Part shown: piece after piece, positions 26,337 to 34,881 of the stretch
Numbering within the stretch: the stretch's first letter is position 1
How the letters are laid out: each line of letters starts with the position of its first letter
Assembly: GCA_947503285.1 (NCBI GenBank)
Contig: CANNDD010000003.1
Coordinates: 248,001 to 312,000 of the forward strand
Reading direction: 5' to 3'
DNA length: 64,000 nucleotides
Origin: an uncultured Croceitalea sp.
Lineage (GTDB): Bacteria; Bacteroidota; Bacteroidia; Flavobacteriales; Flavobacteriaceae
Translations under genes and position numbers: made by a program
The notes under the pieces: model-generated
Told to the model about the DNA's origin: nothing
Seen by the model: only the letters and a program-made list of their open reading frames with translations
Database searches by the model: none

Positions 26337-27845
26337 ATGAAAAAAAGAATGCGACGCATCATCGTACTGATGGTGTTTTTTCAACTAACTGCCATCAGTG
26401 CACAACAAAAAAATCATCAGGATCGATTGGATGCCATGATAGTCAATGGTATGAAAGATTGGAAAGTACCCGGTTTGGCCACCATTGTAGTTAAAGATGG
26501 AGAAGTGGTTTTTCAAAAGACCTATGGCGTTAAAAATTTAGCCACCAATGAACCCATCGATGAAAACACCCTTTTCAATATGGCATCGACAACTAAGGCT
26601 ATTGTAGCCATTGCCATGGGCATGCTGGTTGATGAGGGTAAATTGGATTGGGATGATAAGGTAGTGGACCACGTACCGTATTTTAAATTATCTGACCCCT
26701 ATATCACGGCAGATGCGAGGGTGAAGGATTTATTTACCCATAATTTGGGCATCGACAATGCCGATCTGTTATGGACCTTGGACAGCCTATCTACAAAAGA
26801 AACCATTAAAAGGTTTCGATTTGCTCAAAAATCCTATCCCCTACGCGGTGGGTTTACTTATCAAAACATAATGTATGCCGTTGCCGGTGAGGTCATTGCT
26901 GCCGTCAGTGGGCAGCCTTGGAACGAGTTTGTTACTGATCGGGTACTCAACCCTTTGGGCATGAATAGAACACAAGCAGTAGCAGATGATATTTTCAAAG
27001 TCGGTAATTATGTGACCCCATATTACGATGATGCCGAAGATGGTATGGTACAGGTTGATTATGGCTTTGCCGACCAAATAGGCCCTGCGGGTATGATTTG
27101 CGCTACCCCAAACGATATTTCGAAATACCTGACTTTTTTGGTCAATGATGGAATCCATAAGTCCGATACTTTATTACGACCAAAAACCTTTAAATATCTT
27201 TTCGAACCAAAATCCTTTTTGGGTGATACAGGCACTTATCCGACTAATGCATTGACCAAACCTAGTTGGAACACCTACGGAATGGGTTGGTTTCAACAAG
27301 ACTACAAAGGCCATAAACTAGACTTTCATACGGGAAGCCTTTTCGGCCTGGTAGCAATAGCTGGTGTAGTACATGATAAAAATATGGCGGTGTACGTATT
27401 TGCCAATCTCGACCATGCCGAGTTAAGGCATGCCATTATGTACAAGGCCATTGACCTTTTTGCCTTCGATGACGACTCGCGCAATTGGCATACCGAGGTT
27501 TTTGATCTTTACCAAGGCTTTAAAAAATCAAATCTGGAATATCAAGAAAAGCAGAAAAAAGCACGGGTACGGAACACAGGTCCCAGTTTGGCACTACAGG
27601 CTTATGAAGGGAAGTATCGCAACAAAATGTTGGGTGCGGCCACTGTTACATTACAGAACAATAAACTTCAAATTGATTTTAACGAGTTTGTTGATTACAA
27701 TATGGAACACTGGCATTACGATACTTTTATCACCAATAAGGATTCTAGGTTTCGACAAAAAATGACCATTCATTTCAAATTGAATACTGACGGTAAGGTC
27801 AATGCATTTGATCTATTTGGTGAAGAATTCACAAAGTCAAAATAA
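26337..27845 (+). CDS. Class C beta-lactamase-fold serine hydrolase, secreted
   Basis: A 502-residue secreted paralogue with signal peptide (IIVLMVFFQLTAISAQ). The SxxK motif is ASTTK (Ser84, Lys87), YxN is YQNIMYAVAG, and HTGSLFG supplies the third motif. A long C-terminal extension with DUF3471-like beta structure follows. It lies 18 bp after the previous hydrolase, so a tandem pair with different export routes (lipoprotein and soluble) in one operon. Confidence 0.88.
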   Translation: MKKRMRRIIVLMVFFQLTAISAQQKNHQDRLDAMIVNGMKDWKVPGLATIVVKDGEVVFQKTYGVKNLATNEPIDENTLFNMASTTKAIVAIAMGMLVDEGKLDWDDKVVDHVPYFKLSDPYITADARVKDLFTHNLGIDNADLLWTLDSLSTKETIKRFRFAQKSYPLRGGFTYQNIMYAVAGEVIAAVSGQPWNEFVTDRVLNPLGMNRTQAVADDIFKVGNYVTPYYDDAEDGMVQVDYGFADQIGPAGMICATPNDISKYLTFLVNDGIHKSDTLLRPKTFKYLFEPKSFLGDTGTYPTNALTKPSWNTYGMGWFQQDYKGHKLDFHTGSLFGLVAIAGVVHDKNMAVYVFANLDHAELRHAIMYKAIDLFAFDDDSRNWHTEVFDLYQGFKKSNLEYQEKQKKARVRNTGPSLALQAYEGKYRNKMLGAATVTLQNNKLQIDFNEFVDYNMEHWHYDTFITNKDSRFRQKMTIHFKLNTDGKVNAFDLFGEEFTKSK

Positions 27846-27861
27846 AATTATAGCGCTGAAA

Positions 27862-28479
27862 ATGTACATACCCCATCATTACAAAAACGAGGATATTGAT
27901 GAAGTAAAGAAATTCATCAAGCAGCATAGCTTTGGTATTTTGGTCAATCAAGTCGATGGTAGGCCATGGGCGACCCATATTCCATTGGAGTTGGATACTG
28001 ATGAAGGACACAAACCTATTTTAGTCAGCCACATTGCAAGGGCGAACCCGCAATGGAAAGAGTTCGAAAAACAACCTGAAGTGTTATGTATATTCAATGG
28101 ACCCCATTCGTATATTTCTTCTTCTTGGTATCAGGAGGAAGAGGTACCTACGTGGGACTATATCGCAGTTCATGTTTACGGCAAATTGACCATTCTTGAT
28201 GAGGAAGCCACTCTAAAGGCCATGCATCGATTGGTCAATAATTATGAACAAGACTCAAAAAACCCCATTTCTTTAAGTGAAATGTCAGCAAAAACGCTGA
28301 GGCAGGTTAAGGGAGTGGTAGGCTTTAAAATTGAAATTACCGATATACAAGCTGCTTATAAATTATCGCAAACAAGGCCAGATGACCATGCTTCCATCAT
28401 TAAAGAATTAAATCAACGCGATGTAACATCCAAGGCAATAGCCATACAAATAGATAAGCAATCAAAACTAAAAAAGTGA
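27862..28479 (+). CDS. FMN-binding split-barrel protein, PaiB family
   Basis: A 205-residue protein from the ATG at 27862 (MYIPHHY), the standard opening of PaiB proteins; the frame is open upstream to 27802, inside the previous gene. Landmarks are FGILVNQVDGRPWATHIP, VLCIFNGPHSYISSSWY and TWDYIAVHVYGKLTI. PaiB relatives bind FMN or haem and are annotated as transcriptional regulators, although no DNA-binding domain is seen. It follows the second serine hydrolase by 16 bp. Confidence 0.9.
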   Translation: MYIPHHYKNEDIDEVKKFIKQHSFGILVNQVDGRPWATHIPLELDTDEGHKPILVSHIARANPQWKEFEKQPEVLCIFNGPHSYISSSWYQEEEVPTWDYIAVHVYGKLTILDEEATLKAMHRLVNNYEQDSKNPISLSEMSAKTLRQVKGVVGFKIEITDIQAAYKLSQTRPDDHASIIKELNQRDVTSKAIAIQIDKQSKLKK

Positions 28480-28482
28480 ATT

Positions 28483-28872
28483 ATGTTACACAATAAATTT
28501 TGGCAAGCGTTTTTTGCCCTCGCTCCGCTACTTATTGGGATTCTTTCCATCGGATTTTACATCTTCTTTGTATTCAATTTGGTTTCTGATATTGAGGCTG
28601 CGGAAGCCATGGGTTCAGAACCTACGGCAACCATGATTTTAGGAAATATCGCTTGGTTCTTCGGGTTTATTGCACTGATGGTACTGATATCATTGAGCAG
28701 CTTGGTATTCTATATTGTACACGCGGTTCAAAATCCAAATCTTCAGGGAAGTAACCTGATCATCGTTTGGATTTTATTATTCATTTTTATCGGTGGCGTC
28801 GGTCAACTGGTCTACTGGATCGTAGAGATTGTTGGAAAGCCGAAGCCGCTTAATCCCAAAGAATTCCGGTGA
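28483..28872 (+). CDS. Small three-helix membrane protein of unknown function
   Basis: A 129-residue protein with three clear membrane helices (about 10-33, 50-78, 90-112). It resembles phospholipase_D-nuclease N-terminal-like or DUF membrane proteins only in general form; I do not recognise a family. It starts 3 bp after the PaiB-like gene and overlaps the following GNAT gene by 4 bp (GTGA), so translation is likely coupled. Confidence 0.75.
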   Translation: MLHNKFWQAFFALAPLLIGILSIGFYIFFVFNLVSDIEAAEAMGSEPTATMILGNIAWFFGFIALMVLISLSSLVFYIVHAVQNPNLQGSNLIIVWILLFIFIGGVGQLVYWIVEIVGKPKPLNPKEFR

Positions 28873-29330
28873 TTGAAATCGTACCCTTTGAAAACCGTTA
28901 TGGTAAGGCATTCAAAGAACTCAACCAATGGTGGATTGAAAAGTACTTTGTTATGGAATCACAAGATCATAAGGCCTTAGACCATCCGCAAGAATATATT
29001 ATTGATAATGGCGGTCATATTCTTGTCGCCTTAAGTGACGATAAACCCGTAGGTGTTTGCGCCCTTATAAAAAGTCAACACGAAGGTTATGATTACGAGC
29101 TAGTAAAAATGGGGGTTTCACAAAACTCACATGGCAAGGGCATTGGTTATCAACTAGGTCTGGCCATAATAGCCAAGGCAAAGGCTTGTGGGGCCAAAAA
29201 AATCCATTTAGAAAGTAATACGAAATTAAAACCGGCCATCAACCTATACTATAAGCTTGGTTTTAAAAAAGTTGAGGGACTAAACTCCCCATATTCCCGT
29301 TGCAATATTCAAATGGAACTGCTGTTGTAA
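28869..29330 (+). CDS. GNAT family N-acetyltransferase
   Basis: A 153-residue GNAT protein starting with GTG overlapping the previous stop. Motif A is visible as VSQNSHGKGIGYQLGLAII and the C-terminal part as KIHLESNTKLKPAINLYYKLGFKKV, which is typical of small-molecule or peptide acetyltransferases. It is the last gene of the run beginning at 23234. Confidence 0.88.
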   Translation: MIEIVPFENRYGKAFKELNQWWIEKYFVMESQDHKALDHPQEYIIDNGGHILVALSDDKPVGVCALIKSQHEGYDYELVKMGVSQNSHGKGIGYQLGLAIIAKAKACGAKKIHLESNTKLKPAINLYYKLGFKKVEGLNSPYSRCNIQMELLL

Positions 29331-29337
29331 ATGCCAT

Positions 29338-30567
29338 CTACTTTTTTAGGGGTACAAAGTGACTCGTTCCGATAATAAAATGTAGGTCATCTTTGGGATA
29401 TAACCCAAAAAAGAATGATTCTTCTACCCCATTGTTATAGGTAAAGATTATAGTGTGCCCGTTAATCTGATAGGTACCTGAGGAACTGCTTTTTGAAAAT
29501 ACGGGCTTCCACGCCGTGTTTCCACCTTTTATGGTCTTCCATGCAAACCTACCTTGTTCATCGAAAACTACCGTACTCGCATTGATTACCGTGGCACCGC
29601 CAAAACCGTCAATAGTATTGAATTTGCCAGACAATTTAAATCCTTCGGTACCAGATCTAACTTTGAACCACTTTTTCCAATCATATGTTTTATGCTTTCT
29701 GGGATCGTACACATATAAGACGTTATCCTTTTTTTTCCAAGTGCGCCATTTTTTTGGTTTTTCACGTTTTGATTTGGAAATATTGAAACTATGAAGCGGT
29801 TCAGATGGGTTGGTAAACAGCTCGCCATTTCTGTACAGCACATGTACTTCATTATCCACATAAACACCATTTAACCCATATTTGGTTGTCGTTCGCAGTA
29901 TGATATCCGAAACAACGTAGTCGTCGTTTTTCTTATTCGGCATTGTACTTGGCCCGGGGGATACCATTTTTGGTTTTGAACCCGTTGGTTTATCTTTTTC
30001 AATATTTGTCTTGTCAATTGATGCCGCACTTTTGTGGAAACCTTTAAACTCTTCTAGCATTGCCTTTGCAGTTTCTTGAATTTCGAGACTATTCTTTTTG
30101 GCCAACTCAAAAATGGTACCGACCCAAACCGCTTTGACAATCAAAGGGTCATATTTTTTTTGTAATGCCGTGCTACTTTCATTGACATCGATTTTTTGAT
30201 TTGCATAATCTGCCCTAACCTGTTGGTAAATGGTTTTAATCTCTGCTTCTGGGTATAACTCCCCTGCTATTACCTCTTCTAAAACAATTTGATAAAACGC
30301 AGCGACCGTAGGCAATTCATAAGACTCCCAACCCCGTTGTTTCGCTGCTTTCTCAAAAAGTTTAAAACACTCATTGGAATTAAAGACCAAACTGGACAAA
30401 AAGCGGTGTTTTTTGGGAGTTTTCAATTTTAACCCTTGCCAAAGGTCTTTACGAATCGTATTGCGTAAAGATTCATTTGGGTGGTACATCGTTTGTCCCA
30501 AAGCATTGTTCAAAAAGAAAAATAAAAGAATAGGGGAAACTTTTTTAAGCAATCCAATAGATTTCAT
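29338..30567 (-). CDS. Secreted protein of unknown function
   Basis: A 409-residue protein from the ATG at 30567 (MKSIGLLKKVSPILLFF), with a signal peptide cut near LGQ. The N-terminal half is helical, the centre is a Lys/Pro/Ser-rich linker (about residues 190-220) and the C-terminal half is beta-rich with Trp, ending in a lipocalin-like section (FAWKTIKGGNTAWKPVF, GTYQINGHTIIFTYNNG). I do not recognise the family. It converges with the GNAT gene, 7 bp apart. Confidence 0.75.
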   Translation of the reverse strand: MKSIGLLKKVSPILLFFFLNNALGQTMYHPNESLRNTIRKDLWQGLKLKTPKKHRFLSSLVFNSNECFKLFEKAAKQRGWESYELPTVAAFYQIVLEEVIAGELYPEAEIKTIYQQVRADYANQKIDVNESSTALQKKYDPLIVKAVWVGTIFELAKKNSLEIQETAKAMLEEFKGFHKSAASIDKTNIEKDKPTGSKPKMVSPGPSTMPNKKNDDYVVSDIILRTTTKYGLNGVYVDNEVHVLYRNGELFTNPSEPLHSFNISKSKREKPKKWRTWKKKDNVLYVYDPRKHKTYDWKKWFKVRSGTEGFKLSGKFNTIDGFGGATVINASTVVFDEQGRFAWKTIKGGNTAWKPVFSKSSSSGTYQINGHTIIFTYNNGVEESFFFGLYPKDDLHFIIGTSHFVPLKK

Positions 30568-30708
30568 AAACAAAGTTTTTTAAAAGGTAGTAAAAATGGT
30601 TCCATATTACAATTCAGTATTTAAAACTTACAATTGGGTATATCCCTTTTTATTTCGCATGGATACCGTCACATCTTTGAAGCATCATTAACAACAAAAA
30701 AAGACAAC

Positions 30709-31128
30709 ATGAAAACTTTAGCATTGATCTTAGGAGTACTTTTTATCTCGGTAAACACAACACTGCAAGCACAAGACGGGGTAACCGTAAATGTGACCAT
30801 TGAAAATGTTTTAAATGACAACGGAAGTGTTTTGGCCTCCCTGCACAGCGGTGAAACGTTTTTAAAGGGGGCTGGAGTCATCGATTTGACCGAACAAGCA
30901 AAAAAAGGTGTCGTAACCTTTACATTCGAAAACGTAAAACCAGGCACCTATGCCGTGATGGTATTACACGACGAAAACGATAATCAACGTATGGATTTTG
31001 AAACCAACGGTATGCCCAAAGAAAGTTATGGCATGACCGGAAATTCAATGGTAATGGGGCCTCCAACATTTGCGGATGCTAAATTTGAAGTTTCCGACAA
31101 AGACATGGATTTCACCATTCGCTTCTAA
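30709..31128 (+). CDS. DUF2141 domain-containing secreted protein
   Basis: A 139-residue protein from the ATG at 30709, which begins the signal peptide MKTLALILGVLFISVNTTLQ; a frame open from 30634 has no such leader. VTVNVTIENVLNDNGSVLASL and VKPGTYAVMVLHDENDNQRMD followed by GMPKESYGMT are DUF2141 hallmarks. The function is unknown. A strong bidirectional terminator follows. Confidence 0.88.
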   Translation: MKTLALILGVLFISVNTTLQAQDGVTVNVTIENVLNDNGSVLASLHSGETFLKGAGVIDLTEQAKKGVVTFTFENVKPGTYAVMVLHDENDNQRMDFETNGMPKESYGMTGNSMVMGPPTFADAKFEVSDKDMDFTIRF

Positions 31129-31151
31129 AAACAGCATAGTCAATCAATCAA

Positions 31152-31180
31152 AAAAAAGCCCCTCGAAAAGGGGCTTTTTT
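31152..31180. terminator. Bidirectional rho-independent terminator
   Basis: Hairpin with arms AAAAAAGCCCCT and AGGGGCTTTTTT and a 5-base loop, between the convergent DUF2141 and dps genes. It has T-runs on both strands. Confidence 0.9.
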
Positions 31181-31196
31181 GATATGCATCCAAAGC

Positions 31197-31676
31197 TTAA
31201 ATTTCTTCGGCCAGCCATGCCTTCATCATCCAAACGGTCTTCTCTTGCTCCGTTATAAAATCACTCATCATCGCATTGGTACCTTCATCGTTTGCCTCAT
31301 CTGAGGCATCGAGGATCTTTCTTTCAATAACCAAGAGTTCGGTCAGTGAATTCACAATTAAGCGAATCGCATCAACATCTTGGGTGATGTTCTTACCTAT
31401 CGGTACTTTTGAAAAATTGACAAAATCATCGAAAGTATGGTACGGAACGCCCCCTAGGGTCAATATACGTTCCGCTATTTCATCAACTTTGAGATTGGCA
31501 TCATTATACAGTTCCTCAAACTTGGTATGAAGATCAAAAAAGCGTTTTCCCTTAATGTTCCAATGAATTCCCCTTAAATTCAAATAATACTGCTGAAAGT
31601 TGGCCAATAATTGGTTCAAATCATTCGCCAATGCCGTTGATTTCTCTTGGTTTAATCCTATACTATTTAGTTTCAT
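31197..31676 (-). CDS. dps: Dps-family ferritin-like DNA-protection protein
   Basis: A 159-residue ferritin-like protein. The ferroxidase ligands are visible in LRGIHWNIKGKRFFDLHTKFEELYNDANLKVDEIAERI (His and Asp/Glu pattern of Dps). It forms dodecamers that oxidise Fe(II) with peroxide and shelter DNA. It diverges from oxyR, with 106 bp between the start codons, which implies peroxide-responsive expression. Confidence 0.93.
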   Translation of the reverse strand: MKLNSIGLNQEKSTALANDLNQLLANFQQYYLNLRGIHWNIKGKRFFDLHTKFEELYNDANLKVDEIAERILTLGGVPYHTFDDFVNFSKVPIGKNITQDVDAIRLIVNSLTELLVIERKILDASDEANDEGTNAMMSDFITEQEKTVWMMKAWLAEEI

Positions 31677-31782
31677 ATCGTATCGTTTTTATAATTCCGT
31701 ATAAAGATATTAAATCAATCAACCTATTCTAAATAGTTTTTATCGATGGTTTTTATATCTTTATAACTCCAAATGATAGCAA
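31677..31782. promoter_or_regulatory. Divergent dps/oxyR promoter region with inverted repeat
   Basis: 106 bp between start codons. An inverted repeat CTATT-N3-AATAG lies at 31724-31736, midway. TATCTTTA boxes lie on both sides (plus strand near 31757-31764, minus strand near 31702-31709), fitting promoters for each gene. CTAT/ATAG elements are the core of OxyR sites in Proteobacteria; binding here is inferred. Confidence 0.5.
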
Positions 31783-32724
31783 ATGACAATCACCCAACTT
31801 CAATATGTTTTGGCCGTTGCGGAATATCAAAATTTTACCCTAGCGGCAGAAAAGAGCTTCGTCACGCAACCGACTTTGAGCATGCAGGTACAAAAGCTTG
31901 AAGACGAACTCGATGTATTGATCTTTGACCGAAGTAAAAAGCCCATAGCCATTACGGAGGTCGGTAAAAAAATCGTGGCCCAAGCTAAGAACATCGTAGC
32001 TGAGGCAGGTCGCATTAAAGACATTGTCGATCAAGATAAGGGATTTATCGGGGGAGATTTTACCTTAGGAATCATTCCCACCATCATGCCCACATTACTA
32101 CCCATGTTCTTATCCTCCTTTATCAAAAAATACCCTAAGGTCAATCTTATTATTAAAGAACAAGCCACGAATACCCTTATTAAAAATATTCAAGATGGCC
32201 ATCTAGATGCGGCTATTGCAGCCACCCCATTAGAGGTGGAGTTTATAAAAGAACGCCCCCTTTATTACGAACCTTTTGTTGGGTACGTGCCCGATAACCA
32301 TCGCTTGGCGACACTAAAGAAAATTTCGACCAGTGATTTAGACATCTCTGATATCTTGTTATTACAAGACGGGCATTGCTTCAGGGATGGGGTCATCAAC
32401 CTCTGTAAATCACCAAAGAATAGCGATAATGAACAGTTCAAGATTGAAAGTGGAAGTTTTGAGACCTTGGTGAACTTATCGAACGAAGGATTGGGAATGA
32501 CATTGCTACCTTATCTAAATACATTGGAGCTGGATGATTCCAAAAAGAAAAACCTGCGGTATTTTTCAAAACCTTCCCCTGCAAGGGAGATTAGTTTGAT
32601 TTACCATAAAAGTGAATTGAAAATACAAATAACGGAAGCCTTGAAAGAAGTAATCTCTTCGGTAGTAAGGGGAGCTATTGCGTTTCAAGACGTTCAGATT
32701 ATAAGTCCCATTGCTAAAAACTAG
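31783..32724 (+). CDS. oxyR: LysR-type peroxide sensor OxyR
   Basis: A 313-residue LysR regulator. The HTH lies in residues 1-60 (TLAAEKSFVTQPTLSMQVQKLE). The redox cysteines fall at Cys199 (DGHCFRD) and Cys208 (INLCKSP), the same numbers as in E. coli OxyR. It forms a disulfide upon H2O2 exposure and activates peroxide-defence genes. Its partner dps diverges. Confidence 0.94.
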   Translation: MTITQLQYVLAVAEYQNFTLAAEKSFVTQPTLSMQVQKLEDELDVLIFDRSKKPIAITEVGKKIVAQAKNIVAEAGRIKDIVDQDKGFIGGDFTLGIIPTIMPTLLPMFLSSFIKKYPKVNLIIKEQATNTLIKNIQDGHLDAAIAATPLEVEFIKERPLYYEPFVGYVPDNHRLATLKKISTSDLDISDILLLQDGHCFRDGVINLCKSPKNSDNEQFKIESGSFETLVNLSNEGLGMTLLPYLNTLELDDSKKKNLRYFSKPSPAREISLIYHKSELKIQITEALKEVISSVVRGAIAFQDVQIISPIAKN

Positions 32725-32749
32725 GGCCAACTAAACGATAGCCTGCCAT

Positions 32750-32947
32750 TCATGTTTTCAAATACAACAAACAGGGCTGTAACTCGGGCTTATCTATGAT
32801 AAAATAGGTCACCCAAATTTTGAGTTCCTCAATTTCAAGGGGAAGCAGCCTACTCACCGCTTTTTTAACTTCTTTGACGAATAATATAGGGTCAAAACTA
32901 ACTTTTTTGAGTATCGTTTTAGTATACTCTAACATAGCTCTAGCCAT
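32750..32947 (-). CDS. Small conserved flavobacterial protein of unknown function
   Basis: A 65-residue protein (MARAMLEYTKTILKKVSFD ... LLPLEIEELKIWVTYFIIDK). Its amphipathic helices and high Lys/Glu composition look like a real small protein, and I recall similar small proteins in other Flavobacteriaceae. An ATG two codons upstream (32953) is an alternative start. A TAATTTTG box overlaps the start (32951-32958), so the transcript could be nearly leaderless. Confidence 0.65.
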   Translation of the reverse strand: MARAMLEYTKTILKKVSFDPILFVKEVKKAVSRLLPLEIEELKIWVTYFIIDKPELQPCLLYLKT

Positions 32948-33041
32948 ATTCAAAATTATTTAAGGTTAAAAGTTGCTTTCTAAAATTACCCATAAAAGAT
33001 ATATCTTGAGAAGCGGTAGGCGTTAAAAATAAGATAATTTG

Positions 33042-34364
33042 ATGTTAAACTTCACAGTACAAAGGGTTCAAGTAACTATAAAACAATCGGTTACACCTTT
33101 TAAAATTGTTTTTTGCGTTTTAAGCATCCTTTGCGCAAGCTGTGTGGCCCCAAAACGCAATCAAACAGAAAAGAACATACGAACGAAACTACAACATGAA
33201 TTCTATGGCAATCAGTTCACAGGCATTCTGGTAGTGGATAGTGAAACAAATGACACCTTGATCGCCCAAAACAGCGCTAGGTATTTCTTACCGGCGAGCA
33301 ATGTAAAATTATTTACCCTCTATACCGGTTTAAAACTACTGCCAGAGCAAATACCGACTCTGGGCTATTTTTACGAAAACGATACCCTTCATATTGAGGG
33401 TACCGGTGATCCCAGCTGGTTGCATCCCTATTTTAATGATCGCACCGCGGTCTCCTTTATCAAAGGATATGAAAACATTGTCTTGTACTTAACCAATTTT
33501 CAAGATGGCAAATTTGGGCCTGGCTGGGCCTGGGAAGATTATGAATACTATTTTTCACCAGAACGCGGTGCATTGCCATTGTATGGAAATGTGGTAAACG
33601 CACTTAAAAATGATTCATTGGTAATTTTACCTAAACACTTTAAAGCTGCTTTCAAGATTGCGGAAAATAAAAGTCTAAGGCAACAACATACCAATGAATT
33701 TGCGCTATCAAGCACCTTTAATGACACTATTGAAATCCCTTTCATAACCGACAATCATCTCACTCAAATATTATTGCAAAAAGAGACGGGTCGTCAGTTG
33801 ACAGTGGGGGCTCAATTTCCGAAAGGTAAAAAACAAATCCTCTATGGCATACCAACCGATTCGATTTACAGGAGGATGCTATACGAAAGTGATAATTTTC
33901 TTGCGGAACAATTGATGATCACAGCCTCTTCAATGCTTTCTGATACCTTACGTTTTAATACAGCTCGAGATGCCATGTTGAAAGTCCATCTTTCCAACTT
34001 AAGGCAACAACCCAGATGGGTTGATGGCTCCGGACTTTCGCGATACAATCTGTTTACGCCAGAATCAATGGTTCAAGTGCTTTCAAAGCTATTGGCCGAA
34101 ATACCGGAAAAAAGACTTTATCACCTCTTGCCCACATGGGATGCCGACGGAACTATTAAAGAGGCCGATGAATCCGCAGAAAGTGATTTCATACATGCAA
34201 AATCAGGGGGTATGGGCAATACTTATAATCTGAGTGGTTACCTTACTACAAAATCTGGTAAGGTTCTGGTATTCAGTTTTGTGAATAATCATTTTAGAAG
34301 ATCCAGTAGCGAGGTGCGCCAGAACATGTACGGTATACTCAAATCGCTCCATGATTCGTATTAG
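33042..34364 (+). CDS. dacB: D-alanyl-D-alanine carboxypeptidase/endopeptidase, PBP4 (DacB) family
   Basis: A 440-residue lipoprotein (lipobox LCASC near residue 34). Penicillin-binding motifs are SxxK PASNVK (Ser86, Lys89), SxN YESDN and KTG-like HAKSGG. It trims or cleaves peptidoglycan cross-links in the periplasm. The start uses the ATG at 33042; the preceding TTG is disfavoured. Its last 26 bp overlap the convergent msrA. Confidence 0.9.
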   Translation: MLNFTVQRVQVTIKQSVTPFKIVFCVLSILCASCVAPKRNQTEKNIRTKLQHEFYGNQFTGILVVDSETNDTLIAQNSARYFLPASNVKLFTLYTGLKLLPEQIPTLGYFYENDTLHIEGTGDPSWLHPYFNDRTAVSFIKGYENIVLYLTNFQDGKFGPGWAWEDYEYYFSPERGALPLYGNVVNALKNDSLVILPKHFKAAFKIAENKSLRQQHTNEFALSSTFNDTIEIPFITDNHLTQILLQKETGRQLTVGAQFPKGKKQILYGIPTDSIYRRMLYESDNFLAEQLMITASSMLSDTLRFNTARDAMLKVHLSNLRQQPRWVDGSGLSRYNLFTPESMVQVLSKLLAEIPEKRLYHLLPTWDADGTIKEADESAESDFIHAKSGGMGNTYNLSGYLTTKSGKVLVFSFVNNHFRRSSSEVRQNMYGILKSLHDSY

Positions 34365-34860
34365 CGCTATCCCTTTCCATTAGATTGGAGAATCGCCTCA
34401 TCAACATGGTGAGTTTTGGCGAAATATACCTTTTGCAAAATGGTTTTTCAGGATTGGAATAATAGTAATTATGAAACTGACCCTCAGAAGGCTTGAAAGC
34501 TCCAAAGAAGTGTGTCTTGGTCACCAATTCTTGTTCAAAATCATGCTGCAAATCATCTAAAATTGCCTTCGCATTCTTAAAAGTGCCTTTATCAAAGGCA
34601 TAAACTGCAGAACGGTATTTGTTCCTCATAGCATGTTCGGAAGTACTATTATGCGTATACAGATGAATCGCTACTAAATCTTTCAACCTTATCTGTGAAG
34701 GGTCAAAATGAACAACTACCGCTTCTGAAAAAGAGTTTTTGTTTGCAGCAGGTGCTATAAAACCTTGCTCAACTTTGCCAACACCTTTTAAGGATTGAAA
34801 AACGGCTTCGGTACACCAATGGCATCCACCACCAAAACCAATTTTACTAATTACTTTCAT
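34339..34860 (-). CDS. msrA: Peptide-methionine (S)-S-oxide reductase MsrA
   Basis: A 173-residue protein. The active site is GFGGGCHWCTE with catalytic Cys13 (GCFW in most MsrA, here GCHW) and a second Cys16. HLYTHNSTSEHAMRNKYRSAVY corresponds to the substrate pocket. It reduces methionine S-sulfoxide in oxidised proteins. It overlaps the convergent dacB by 26 bp and is 21 bp from the Nudix gene upstream, likely in one operon. Confidence 0.92.
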   Translation of the reverse strand: MKVISKIGFGGGCHWCTEAVFQSLKGVGKVEQGFIAPAANKNSFSEAVVVHFDPSQIRLKDLVAIHLYTHNSTSEHAMRNKYRSAVYAFDKGTFKNAKAILDDLQHDFEQELVTKTHFFGAFKPSEGQFHNYYYSNPEKPFCKRYISPKLTMLMRRFSNLMERDSANTNHGAI

Positions 34861-34881
34861 GAGGTGTTGGTCGTAACTGCA

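Noticed and set aside
24960-27845. Antibiotic resistance from two beta-lactamase-fold genes
   Set aside because: They lack the features of true AmpC enzymes (long C-terminal domains, HxG third motif) and sit in an amidohydrolase operon, so peptidase or esterase roles are likelier.
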